Source: Halisarca cf. caerulea (Eukaryota > Porifera > Demospongiae > Chondrillida > Halisarcidae). Taken from it: 64,000 bases of DNA. Positions 33,769 to 52,200 of this stretch are shown in pieces. Every line of letters begins with the position of its first letter. Position 1 is the stretch's first letter. Both the position numbers and the translations under genes were made by a program. A model generated the notes under the pieces. The model was not told the origin of the DNA and did no database searches. It saw only the letters and a program-made list of their open reading frames with translations. The stretch covers positions 1,718,501 to 1,782,500 of the forward strand of contig CAUJGJ010000001.1 in assembly GCA_963170055.1 (NCBI GenBank), in the 5' to 3' direction.

Positions 33769-34040
33769 TACCTCAAAGGGGACGCAAAATCAAGACTTCT
33801 TATCAGAGGTACTTATACTATCAGAGTTGGTTTATGTACTTAAGGTATACACAGGGACAGAATGAAGAGTACTTACTATCCAGGAGTATGTACTAAACCA
33901 GGCACATACTAACAAGCTCCACTGTACTACAGTAGATTTATAATTAAGTAAAACAAGCATACTGAGTGACCACATCGATCACTGCATTATAAGAGGTATG
34001 TACATACGTACGTACTGTACAACTATACTCACACACTGTA

Positions 34041-34238
34041 CAGTGAAACCTGTCTAAGTCCATTCACATAGAATGGAAACCTGTCCAGAAAGACCACTGC
34101 AGTCTTGTTCATTGGGGACTTCAATGATACTAAAGCGCCTCTGTCTACAGAGACCACCTGTCTACAGAGACCACCTGTCTACAGAGACCACAATCACTTG
34201 GTCCCTTGAACGGTCTTCATCATACATGGGTTTACTAT
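34041..34238. mobile_element. MITE, CAGTGAAACCTGTCTAAG end
   Basis: Same family as 33585-33768, with a small internal tandem of CTACAGAGACCACCTGT. The right end TGGGTTTACTATAT is decayed. Confidence 0.65.
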
Positions 34239-34438
34239 ATTGGGAAGTCTTGGCGACCAAAAATATTGAAGAATTTCAACAGTGGGTCCCTTCGTTAGGA
34301 TTCAAGTATGCAAATATATAATACTTTCTGGCTATCGACTTTCATTCAAAACATTTGTGCATAGTGCACTTCAAGTGCTCTGGATACTCCCGTACATTCT
34401 GGATGTACACAAACATACAGTACACAATTATATTATTA

Positions 34439-34615
34439 CAGTGAAACTTCTCTAAACTGAACCCCCTGTAATTTCGAACCCTCTCGAAACTGATGTGTTT
34501 CCAAGTCCTGCTCTCTACAATTGCTGTACATATAGAACCTCTCTAATCCGGAAACCTCTCTGAACCATACCTTTTGCATGGTCCCAAGGGTTTTCGGTTT
34601 AGAGACGTTATACTG
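34439..34615. mobile_element. MITE, CAGTGAAACTTCTCTAAAC family (copy 1)
   Basis: It starts CAGTGAAACTTCTCTAAACT, ends GGTTTAGAGACGTTATACTG and carries AACCTCTCTAATCCGGAAAC. The copy at 36495-36673 is the same sequence in the other orientation. Confidence 0.8.
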
Positions 34616-34817
34616 TACATGCAATGGTACACTCACTACTGCTGTAAACCTTGTGATGAAACCAATAGTCTCATTGGCTGAGTGGTCTGTTAACAAAAGC
34701 TGATAATGATAGCAGATAAGATGATACTAGGGTATACCATCAGTGCTGCATACAAAATAGCAGTGAATTGAAAACAAGAGCTATTAGAGTTGAGTGGACG
34801 ATCATAGAACCGGAACA

Positions 34818-41081
<6,264 letters not shown>

Positions 41082-42249
41082 ATTGTAGCTAATCCATAAG
41101 ACATAAAGATCAAACATTGAAAAACAGTAAATGTAATAACTGCACTGCATGTCCATATTAATATTATAATATTTAGACTTAGCGTTCACAATAGTCCGCA
41201 GTTAGTAGTACAGTGAAAACCATTCTAATCCAACACCTCTATAATCCGACATTCTCTCTTTCCAACCATTTAATGAGGTACAGTCACCATATTAAAGTAC
41301 AGTACGAGGCACTCCATTACCACAGCATACTAAAATAGCATACATCAACATGTATGCATGTATTGAAACAAGTTGAGCAGATACGTAGGCTGTAAAGAGG
41401 TAAGGGGTTTGAGTATCTATGGTTGTACTGTATATACTGTAGCTATGGTTACAGTGGTGACACTGCGAGATAGACATTAGTAGTAGTTGGTTCGGTTTCA
41501 CATCATACACAATTCCATGTTGCATGTACGTACCCATCAGGTGGAAAGTGAAGTACAGCAGTATCACACACTACACGCTGTAATCATTACCACTCGTGAT
41601 TACAAAAGGACAAGAAATCAGTGGATAAGGTCAACATGTGTCTCTTAGAACTGCCAACAATGAAAAAATCACATGTCCGGGACCGGCAATGCTGGATGAC
41701 AAAGAAAACCTAACTGCAAATACACTGGGTACAACTGTATACCGAAGTATATGCGGACACTTGATATGGTGAAACTGTACAGCAACTAATATCCACCAAC
41801 TGCTGTACTGCATATTGAGAAATTCCCACAACCAATAAGATTTGCAAATTTCACAAGCTGGCTTCTTTTGCAAATACTTCAGCACGCACATAACCATAGT
41901 AAAATAGTGACACATGGAAGATTTTCTCCAGTTGAGAAAAATGCAAGTATTTCACCCTTTAAATACACAGCATTAATGGTGCGGTGAGTATGTACGTATG
42001 TACATATTTCAGGAGGTTACATCCTCGACATTCAAAACCAGCACTTGCTTTGTTTCAGTAAGTACAATACATACAGTACATACGTATTCCCAGACCTACA
42101 GTACATATGTACCTACATACGTATGTATAAACGTACTTAAACTGTCGGTATGAATATACGTACGTACATACCTACGTATGCACATGTATGTACTCACCTA
42201 CTACATGTACCTGCCTATATGTAGTCACACACAGGTATACACATGTACG

Positions 42250-42373
42250 TATGGATAAACACATGCATGCACATGCATGCACACATCCACACGCATGGGC
42301 ACACAAAAGCACACACCTACACACACAGGCACATACACATGCACGCACGCACGCACACACACATGCACGCACG

Positions 42374-42433
<60 letters not shown>
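42250..42433. repeat. (CA)n microsatellite with GCACGCACG variants
   Basis: CA-rich tract with ATGCACGCACGCACG blocks on the left and pure CA on the right. Confidence 0.95.
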
Positions 42434-42434
<1 letters not shown>

Positions 42435-43826
42435 TTGTAGATGACTTGCTAGTAGCAACTCCTTTCTCGGGATTAAGCTCCATAGACTACAGCACAAAAA
42501 GTAAGAAGAGAAGTACCCTGAGCCAATAGCTAGGACAAGTACCACATCAAATCACATACACTGTGCACCCATACACAGCAAGATACCATAAAACTAGAGG
42601 GCAAGTCCCTGTGGACATAGACAGACTGCTCGCACACTCCATAAGGCCTCACTTAAGAAAGTGTGCAACGTCAAAGAAATTATAGCAAAATTTTCCACTA
42701 AACTTCCCTAGATAAGGAAACTGTATCAATTATGACACAAAGGCACAGTGGGACATGCAATACATGTATCCTACGTAGACTACACACAAACTACAGCAAC
42801 ATGCACACATGATAACATATACACATCCTAGCTACACTACCTAGGAAGCAAGGCTTATCTCAAGCCTACACATGCTAGTCGTTTCCAGACAGGAAGAGGG
42901 GGAATCACGGAAGGCAGGTAACTGGAGTGTATTCACAGAGTATGGGCAAGCTTCTCCAAAAACTGTCAGTAGTTGTCTCAACATAGCAATGAAATACAAA
43001 CTAAGTACATGCAGTGGGGCCACAACAATCTACCATATCTGGGAAAAACGATAATTAGAGGAGCTGGCCTGTACAGTTTGTGATGTCTTTCTAAGACACA
43101 TTTTGCCATTTCATTGGAGTAATACTGTTCATTGAGTAAAACAAACATCAACATCAATTTCACTACAGGCTTAAACCTGACACCGTCATACTGTATCTCC
43201 AAAAGGACAAATCGGCAAAAGTAGCAACAGAAAGCTGTACTTTATGGTAAGGAATGCTCTCTCATCTGCAACCAAATCCAACCAGACAGCTTCAGGAAGT
43301 GAACGGAGGAGACCTTACATACACAGTATGAAATAACCCTGATGAGGACAAGAGCGTCATGCCTGCCAGTGATATCCACCACAAGAGGAACTCAGACAGG
43401 ACTCCTGTCATACCAGTGCACCCCAACCTACCCCACCCCCAGACCCCATTGCAGTGTACAATTGATACCTTGAACACACCATGGCATACCACAGACATAG
43501 TGCATGCATAGCTTGTCATACATGCACATATGTTATGATGTGTGCACTGCACATGTGGACAAATACTGTGTTTAGACACACTAAAGTTCCAGGAGTGGCT
43601 AAGTACTCTGTCAATTAGAGAATGATCATGGCTAAAATCCAGCACATTCTACAAACTATCAAAATGCAATGATAGTTAGAAGGTACAATACAAACTGCCT
43701 GACACTACTAATGCATAAATTTTGAAGTAAGAAATCTTTCTTACAGGAATTTTTCAGATGCATATTTAACAATGATGCACCACTCCAGTAAGAGCTCATT
43801 GTCACCTAGCCCTGTAAATGTATGTA

Positions 43827-43996
43827 CAGCGGGCCCTCGTTTATCCGACCACATCCATTCTTCATAAAATGTGTTGGATAAACCAAGTGTTGCACCAGGT
43901 TAGATTGTACACGACTTGGTGATGAGCATTCACAGCAGAGTGTCGGTTCAATGAGTTTCCCAGATAAACCAGTTTTGGACAAATGAGGTGTGACTG
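43827..43996. mobile_element. MITE, pogo-like ends (CAGCGGGCCCTCGTTTATCC)
   Basis: The left end CAGCGGGCCCTCGTTTATCC and the right end GGACAAATGAGGTGTGACTG resemble the ends of the pogo-like element at 28687-29587; TA flanks. Confidence 0.75.
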
Positions 43997-44451
43997 TATA
44001 AGCAACCAATACACCACTGTTAGCACACTACAGGCATACATAGTGTGGACACATGAGCACAGAGACATACACATGTACATACTGCATGCATATCATTCCT
44101 GAATGAGTCTTCAATTGTCATTGTGCCAGTGAATTGCAACGAAAGCAGCACAGTTTCATGAACAGATTATTCAATCACATGCTCCTACTGCAGCAGTACA
44201 CTTTCACTCAGCTGTCAATACAACAATGCCAACTAAACAATAGAAGCCAAGAGAAGGGCAGCTGGAGTGATATAGTTATGAAAGCAATTTCAAATCCAAA
44301 ATTCACAAATTTCTATACTATGCAAAATAGTACGACGCTGTATCAGCACCTTCACATACATAGTACACATCCAGTTGCAGATACAACCAGAGCACAACCG
44401 AGGAGCTAATAGATATATGAACAAGTTTATCCCTAGAAGACTACAGTGGAA

Positions 44452-46049
44452 ATGGCCATGAACAACATGACTTCTAGTGTTCCCAGACGACTGGGTGAGT
44501 AGTGATCTTACAAGTTGTGTGCTAAAAGGTATAGTCAGAGTGTGCTGTACACGCGTTATCAGCTACATATTCACCAGAGCCTCCTCAGATAGAATAACTA
44601 GAGTGCATATTGCGTGTTCAGCAAATCCTCTCTAATCCGAGCCTCTGTAAATCAGCTACACTGTCTGAACTGGCCATCCTGTCTATATATAGTCACAAAG
44701 GTTATCCACATATTAGAAGGACCTGTCTATTCCGGCCACCTCTCTATTCCAGCCAAATCTCTTGGTCCCAAGGTGGCCAGTTTACAGAGGTTTCATTGCA
44801 TACACATATATGTACAGTACAAATGTATACAATACTCCATATGAATCAACATAACTCATCTAGCCAAAAACTACATAATACAATATCATAGACGCTCATT
44901 GCTATGTTCTATAATGTTACTTGGAATAATCCTGAACGAACATGTAGCAAAAAATCTTCACAACAAAAATATAAAACTAAAAAAATAAACTAAAAAAACT
45001 AAACTAAAAATATACAAACTATATAATAGTATTAAGTACACATGTAGTGAATATCTCATTAATTAATTGCCTTATACAAAATCAGTCCTACTAGTCCTAA
45101 AATGGTTATTTCTTTGTGTAAGACTCACGAAATCACGAAATGCATGTTACATGTTGAATGGAATGCATGCTACATGTTCATGGTTCATGTGTGCAAGTTA
45201 TATGTACGTATGTTCACATAATGAATACCACATGTAACATGTTCATGTGCAGTGGGTGCAGTAGTTGCAGTGGTTGCAGTAGTTGTAGTGGTTGCAGTGG
45301 CTGCAGTAGTTGCAGTGGTTACAGTAGATATAGAAAAATATTATCACTCTATCATAATACTATGTTACGTTTATAATATATTAATGTTTATATTTGTTGG
45401 TTCAGATAAACTTGATCCTCTGTGGATTGCCATGGGAGTAATAGGACTTCTGGCAGTCTTGTGCACCATCTGTCATACATCAATAGCAATCGGCATAAAA
45501 CTGCGCAGAAAATACACCATCAGGAAACAGGAACAGAGCGGAAGCAGACAAATACAGCAGCAGACGGGAAACGGCGAACCGAAAATACATCTGTCTGTCA
45601 GACTACAAGAGGAATCACATACAGAACAGAGAGCTGAGAGAGGAAGCACCACGACCCCCATAAGTGAGTTGCAAATTGAACCCGATTACGATATCGTTCA
45701 ACACCATGCCGACGACATGATCATCATCAGTTGTAGTAACAGTAATGTCGACTCCGGAACACTAACAGCCAATGTGGAAGGATTGCAGAACTCACAGTAT
45801 GCCATATTGCAATCTGTGACAGACACATCAATAGATGCAGAGGTCAATAGCAGGGCAGAACCCCACATATCCCCATATGCTGTCTCCCCTGTGATACCCC
45901 TACCGCCACAGATGACAGAGGAAGTAAGCGAGTGTAAACTGGCATTTAGCTCAATCGAATACGTCAACCTGAAACATGCTGAAAAATGCTGGGAGCAGCA
46001 GAGGTCTTGGTCAGCATCGAAGAGCTGTTCAGGAGAAGCAAGTACTTAA
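44452..46049 (+). CDS. Small single-pass membrane protein with ITIM-like tail
   Basis: Two exons, 44452-44494 and 45406-46049, joined at a phase-1 junction, give 228 residues. The first exon reads MAMNNMTSSVPRRL with an N-glycosylation sequon (NMT); the second starts DKLDPLWIAMGVIGLLAVLC, a membrane segment at about residues 20-43, then a basic stop (KLRRKY) and a tail of about 180 residues. There is no cleavable signal; it would be a type III (N-out) protein. Tail tyrosines: PDYDIV, SQYAIL and IEYVNL; the last two fit the ITIM consensus (I/V/L/S)xYxx(I/V/L), and YVN is also a Grb2-type site. The second exon alone is well supported (open frame, acceptor, phase as in the receptors). The first exon was chosen for its GGGTGAGT donor and matching phase; other upstream exons cannot be excluded. 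Role as an inhibitory co-receptor is inferred. Confidence 0.55.
44621..44801. mobile_element. MITE, 'TTGGCCAG' family (copy 3, reversed)
   Basis: Carries AATCCTCTCTAATCCGAGCC, CTTGGTCCCAAGGTGGCCAG and TTACAGAGGTTTCATTG. In the intron of the ITIM-type gene. Confidence 0.65.
45247..45330. repeat. GCAGTGGTTGCAGTAGTT tandem repeat
   Basis: Imperfect tandem of about 9 or 18 bp (GCAGTGGTT / GCAGTAGTT). It encodes a Val/Ala-rich frame that joins the open frame of the next exon, but a clean acceptor at 45405 suggests it is intronic. Confidence 0.8.
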
Positions 46050-46819
46050 GGGACATCTGCACGCGTCAAATTGATGAAAAGCATCACTGTATTATTATTT
46101 GCATTTAATTTACATAGAAACGTTTTGATTTTCATATACAGTACCTGTCAACATCTGATTACATAATTACCGAGCAGTTTAGCGAGGTTAATTGATTGAG
46201 TCGCTAGTGTAGACAGAACTCGGTCGCCCACGCATTATTGGCCATAGAAGTCTACAAAGGTCCAAAAGTGTGTCTTTTGTCATAAATCACAACAGAAGGT
46301 AAATGACAGATAATGCACTATGAAAGACTTAGTTAAGTGTGTGCTACAAGTTGATGCATAATTTCGAGCGAAAATCAAGCTACTCAATAGAAATTCACAA
46401 TCCGTTCATACTCCCAGTACTCACAATTCTTAACTACTTCAATACACAATGTGGACTTATATCGATACAAGGCATTGTCTGAATTACATTGTCCGGTAGA
46501 GTGGGATTCTTTTCGGGAAATAAGAATATCCGCCATGCCGCCCTCCATTCTCGATTACCATTACAGTCATGGCTGCTATTCCTACATTCATTCCACATTC
46601 CAATTTATTCAGCGAGGTTCTGAACTTTGTTCACAAATAGTATGTAAATTATGAGCATACCGTATGTACGGTATGCTACAGTATGTAACCTAGAATAGGT
46701 ACTACAACATTAGTACTGTATGTTTAAATCAATGCAAAACCACAGGCGGCTACCACACAAAACTGCCACGTGACATACGTACATATGTACAAGTACAAGC
46801 TTGTAGCATTGCTGTCACA

Positions 46820-46825
<6 letters not shown>

Positions 46826-46859
<34 letters not shown>

Positions 46860-46872
46860 GCACACACACACA
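46826..46872. repeat. (CA)n microsatellite
   Basis: Short CA tract with one TGG interruption. Confidence 0.9.
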
Positions 46873-47483
46873 CAACAGACACATACCCACACGTACACGT
46901 ACAGCACCGACCAATAAATATACAGAGCAACAGATCCTGAATTGTACAGTAGAGGACAACAATAAACCAAGTGGATACATCCTAAAGCAAGCAATAGTAA
47001 CACTTAAACTTCAATCCTAGCAACCCATACTAATGCAACAGCCAATACTACGTGTACGTACATTCACTTGGCAAATCTAGTGTTTTCCCCAAAATATTCC
47101 TAGGCCTGTTGAAAACCATGGAACCATATGAAGTACATCGTACAGTTGCACGTCGGTTTCAATGTGGGATTCACATAGCATACAACCTGTCCGTAAAAAT
47201 TTAAGGAGACACAAAATGTTACAAATGTCACAAGAGAAAGGGCAGCATGTCAAAGCAACATGCTTGCATACACAAAAATATTCTGTAACAGTATACATAC
47301 GCATACCCAGACATACACATTCATCAGTGTGTACATGTACGTATACAAACCGTACACAAGTACATACCTTCAATGAAGATACTACATAAAGGGTATTTTT
47401 GAGGGCTAAATTTTTTGTGGGTACTAAAAATTGAGATTTGTGGTTCATGTCTGAAGGGCATTAAATCTTGAAGTACTGCAATA

Positions 47484-48218
47484 CAGTGAAACTAGGACAC
47501 TTGAAAATCCAGACACCTGTATCAACTGGAAATTAGGTTATCAGAGCTTAAAAATGCAACCGAACATCGCACATTTTCCAATCATTTCCAGTAAATGTTC
47601 GGATGTTATCAACTTTGTCAGGACATTGCGTCTGTGCAAAGGAGGTGTTTATGGCTATAGGAGGCTGTCATTGTTGCAGGCGACAGATTGTGGTCTGTCT
47701 CTTTCTGCTATTAATTAGGTAGTGGCACCATAGGATAGAAACAGCTGTTGAGTAGCCTTGCAGTTCAAAACAGCCACTCCTAAGTGTACATTGTGGTCAC
47801 TGGTGCTGTAGAAGTCAGTTGCACAAAGCCTTTACACTTACACTGAAAGCAATACTATTGCTTTGTGACTGGGGAAATGCTAACTTGCTGCTGCACATAG
47901 TATGAAAATACCGGAAACTGCATATGTATGCTGGCTTACAACTGCATGCATGGTAGCAAGAAGAAACTAGCAAAGCATGTGATTGCTATAGTCAAAATAT
48001 CATGTCCGAGCAAATATGTGAATGTCCGGACATTATGGATTTTGTCAGGACATGATGTCCAGACACCTCCAAAATGTTATCGTGAGCTCTGGGTTATGGT
48101 CCCAAATTCCCATACACACATGAATGAAATATTGGGGCAACCCTGGAAAATCAGGACACCTCTGTAATCAGGACACTTTTGTGGTCCCCAAGGTGTCCGC
48201 ATTATACTGGTTCCACTG
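47484..48218. mobile_element. CAGT-ended element, 735 bp
   Basis: The left end CAGTGAAACTAGGACACTTG and the right end TTATACTGGTTCCACTG are inverted and imperfect, with TA flanks. Near the right end are AATCAGGACACCTCTGTAAT and CCCCAAGGTGTCCGCATTAT. Too short for a transposase; no open frame. Confidence 0.65.
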
Positions 48219-49238
48219 TACTAACTTCTGTGTGAAAATATTTCATGGTTCCTAACCCAAACCTTGAAAACCATAACTTTCTTATCCCTCAAAAAATACT
48301 TGCTATGTACGTACGTAGGGACAAATAGTGTAGAAACTGCCAGGCTAAGTCATCTGGTCAGTCAACAATACCCAGCACGGTCTTTAGTTGCATGACAAAT
48401 ACGTATGTACGTACGTCATTTCATTCAACCATCACACAGGCTTGTACAGTACAATAATGCAACATATGTAGATCATACGTATGTACATGTACGTAGCAGG
48501 TAACTGTCTTGACAGGAATGCGTACTACTCTTGGACCAACTGTGACAATAAGCTTCCTTGTAAAACAGAGGATTCCTGACATGCTAAGATATGATATGCA
48601 TTACTCCATACACATACATACACAGTACATACGTACATAGATACATTGGCATGTGCACAGTTAGCCGTGCATCATGACATGGATCATTTAGCCATATTGT
48701 ACACTAACACAAGATTGGGATGCAAAATTGTCCAATTACAAAGCATTGTGCATGTACGTACGTATACAGTACACATGCAGTGTTAGAAATAAGAAGCAAA
48801 TGGAGGATAGACAAACATCACAGCACTATCATTCCGGGTCCGACAATTTCAGCTTCGATCAGACAAACGTATTTTGGAGAAATATATACACATGTGCTGC
48901 AGTACATGTTCATAATATACGTATACAATAATGAAACCATAAGCAGCCACTCTCAGAATCAATGTGTGCACACAAATGAGCATTAGGTAGTCCTTAGTCA
49001 AAGTCTGACCAAAACTTTTCTGGTCATACAAAAACCAATAATCATAGCCAGAAAATACTTGGATGCTAACATTTGTATCTAACCACAGACACTCCATAGA
49101 GTGTCTATGATCTAACCCTGCACATCTATACTGTACATGGTGATACATACGTACATATGAATAGGTAGACACAACCTGACCAAGTCCAGTTACATACATA
49201 CGTACATAAATAAATACAAGCTCTGCACATAAGCACAC

Positions 49239-52200
49239 CTTTGTATTCTGCGATTCAGTAAATTCCTGTGCAAAGGATAGGCCACTTGTACCTGAAAGAC
49301 AAAGTATTGAGGAGAACACATTGAATGATTCAGTGAAGTCATGCTCACACAACCACACATGCTTATACACACACAACCACGCACGCTTAAATCACTGAAT
49401 AGCACAATGTTGGACATATCTGCACACACCTGTCTGTTTGCTCTCTTTTGATTTTGTCATCCTCTCTCGCTCTGACAACATCTGAAGCCGCTACAAAACA
49501 TTGAGTACAAAGTCACAAAACCCTAACATGTATGTATTCATGCCATATAGGATGCACTCTAGGTGCATGATCTCTGCATTTCATGCAATCTCCCCCTAAG
49601 TTCCTGTATGAGATTACACGGGTCATTCTAACCCGCATTCCGACACTCACATGCAAAGTGCACTGAAACCCTACCGGAGGATTCTAGCCTCCACAGTCAA
49701 TACAGATACAAGTTGAGGCAAAACACAAGTCATGCATAAGCTAAACAATAGATGACTAAATCAAACGTACCTGTAAATTTGTCAGCCTCCCTTGTATGTG
49801 GCTAATTTGGGACTCCAAACTGCCATTCTTATTCTGAATATCAAGCAGCTGTGAAAATGGACAGACGAGGGACCGTAAAAACCATACAATGTCATGTAAC
49901 ATATGGTTAAGCAATACGTTGACAACACATACGTATTATCACATAAAGCCCACTATTGAATACACAGCTGGTCGTCCATTCTTACTTGTTTCTTCAAGGC
50001 ACTGTTCTGGCGTTGTAGTGTGCAAAAGGCATCCTTCAAGCGTTTGTTCTCCACATTTTTGTCCTTTAAGACTTCCTCAAGTTTTTGGGATTCAACTGCC
50101 GCTTGCTATTCAAACAAATGGGACAATAAACAATGGTATCACTGAAGACTGGATCTAGACCAGTAAATCACACATAGCCTGCACCACAAGCTTAAGGACA
50201 ATCAGATTAGATAATATGAAAGGCAATGCATTCCCACCATGTAACCAGTGACTGAATATACAGAAATGTAGCCCTGGATGGTATTGAGAAATATACGTAT
50301 AACTAGTTATGTACTAATCAATTGACAAATAGTCGGTAATATTCAGTATATCTCAATATCATCCTCCAATTTGATCCCTCATGCAGTTATGGCATAACTG
50401 AGGGGCTGGTAAAAATACTTTAGTACTATGTACCCAGGCCAATTGGAAACCCTAGTCATATATTGGACTTCTGCTGTTAGTCTTCCCTATTCTAACCTGA
50501 CCATTGTACTGTTAATGGAGGTACGTAACTGCACTTGCTCTAGAAAAATATTGATAGTCAATATATTGAATATTCGATATATTGACTATTCACAATTGCA
50601 ATTATCGTATTGTCGGTTTTGAATTGATATTGATATTGACTACTAATATTGAAATATTGTTCAGGGCTACAGAAATGTACACAAACTTACATAATTATTA
50701 GAATGCCAATGAAAAATATAACAAGCAGGAATTAAGATGGATATCCTAACAGGATAACACATGGTGTGTGCACATGCAGGACAATCATACCACTACACAC
50801 TTCTGTAAAGTGTTTCCATTTCAAGAGCAACTCCTCCTCGGTGTATTGCTGAAGGGTCGCATATGCTTCATGTAACAAGTACTCGATCTCAAGAACCTAT
50901 AAAGAAGGTAAAAATGCATCATACAGATATACGGATTATACAGGATATTTTTCAAGGGATAAATTACTCATAGATGCAAAAACTTGGATTATTCATGGTA
51001 AAAAAAAATTCAGGGTTCATGCCAGAAGGATATTAAAATTTGCAGCAATACTAATTTCTGTGAGTAAATATTTCATGGCTCATTTCTCAGCCATGAAACC
51101 CACAATTTTTTACCCTTGAAAAATACCCCCTATGTATACATATGTGTACTTTACAGAGATACGTATACAAAACTGCCTAGTAACAAAATGATTGTAAGAA
51201 TTCGATGATGTACAGTACACTATGCATTATGTAATATCAAATACAGGCAAAATATACATTCACAGACGTGTGTGTGTGTAGAGAAATCTACACACACACA
51301 AATGTAGAGAGTATATCTGCCACTCCATACCCCTGTACCCATCAGTACAATGACCTACAGATGGGGGCCCTCTCAACTGAGAACATCACCAAATTTCCAA
51401 ACCCTCAGTCTGAGACTACTGCAGTGCTATTCAGGGTAGTGTAATCCATTATTCAACATGCATCAAAGCATTCAAAGTTACTGCAAACGCAGATTACAGG
51501 TTCAGACATACGTACATATATACTGCATGCTAATACACATACATATGATGTGACACATTCATCTTCTGAGGCAGAAGTGCATCAAAAAGTACAGATCTAC
51601 AGGTGACTCGAGGACGACTGTATTCGTTGACAATAGTCAAAAGGGCAGCTGATATTGCCCATCAGTGCCCCCATCAAAGTTAGAAAAAAGGGTTGCAAAT
51701 ACGCATGTAGAAACTCAGTAACATCAACAGCATACTATACAAAAAAAACAACACATCAATTTAACATGTTTCTCCCTGTCCACTAGTTTTGACTCCCGCT
51801 TGGTCAACTTTCTACTCTCCTCCTGTACAGAATGACATATTAAGAGATATCGTAACAACTGCAGCAACCGTTCATAACATAGTGCACACAAGGATCAAAT
51901 ACCTATTTCACTAAAGACCTTCTTAGGCAATACAGTCGTACACTACCACTAAAGACCTTCTTAGGTAATACATACACTGCACGGATCGAAATTATGTGTA
52001 TACATACATGCTTTGAATTTTCACAATTCAACTCACAACATTAAATTTCTATTCATGATATCACCAAGTTGGGGTATTGAGCTTTGAATATAGCATTACA
52101 TAACAAAACTCTTTAGAAGGCACAAGCATAGGAAATTTTTTTGCTCCACAATTATTCTAAGCTACATATAATACTGTGTACAGTAAATTCCACATCAGCA

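Larger units (their letters stand above)
33004..34817. other. Intergenic region between receptor copy 3 and the divergent receptor
   Basis: No gene recognised. It contains the second TGTTCTCCCCAG MITE, two 'accacctgtctacagagacc' elements (33585-33768, 34041-34238) and a CAGT-ended element (34439-34615), listed separately. No canonical AATAAA close to the stop of copy 3 was recognised. Confidence 0.5.
41082..44451. other. Intergenic region with repeats
   Basis: No supportable gene between the divergent receptor and the small ITIM-type protein. Contents: a partial CAGTGAAAACCATTCTAATC element (about 41211-41290, related to 52210-52400), a CA tract (42250-42433), a CAGC/ACTG-ended MITE (43827-43996), and unclassified sequence. 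Confidence 0.5.
46050..49238. other. Intergenic or distal 3' region with repeats
   Basis: Lies between the ITIM-type gene and the last recognised exon of the minus-strand coiled-coil gene. It holds a CA tract (46826-46872), a 735-bp CAGTGAAACTAGGACACTTG element (47484-48218) and ACGTAC-rich simple sequence. The C-terminal half of the coiled-coil gene should be here if it exists, but I could not recognise any such exon. Confidence 0.45.

Noticed and set aside
48849..49107. Candidate last exon of the coiled-coil gene on the minus strand
   Set aside because: A TTAG acceptor is present, but the in-phase translation is hydrophobic, ends quickly, and does not resemble the family.
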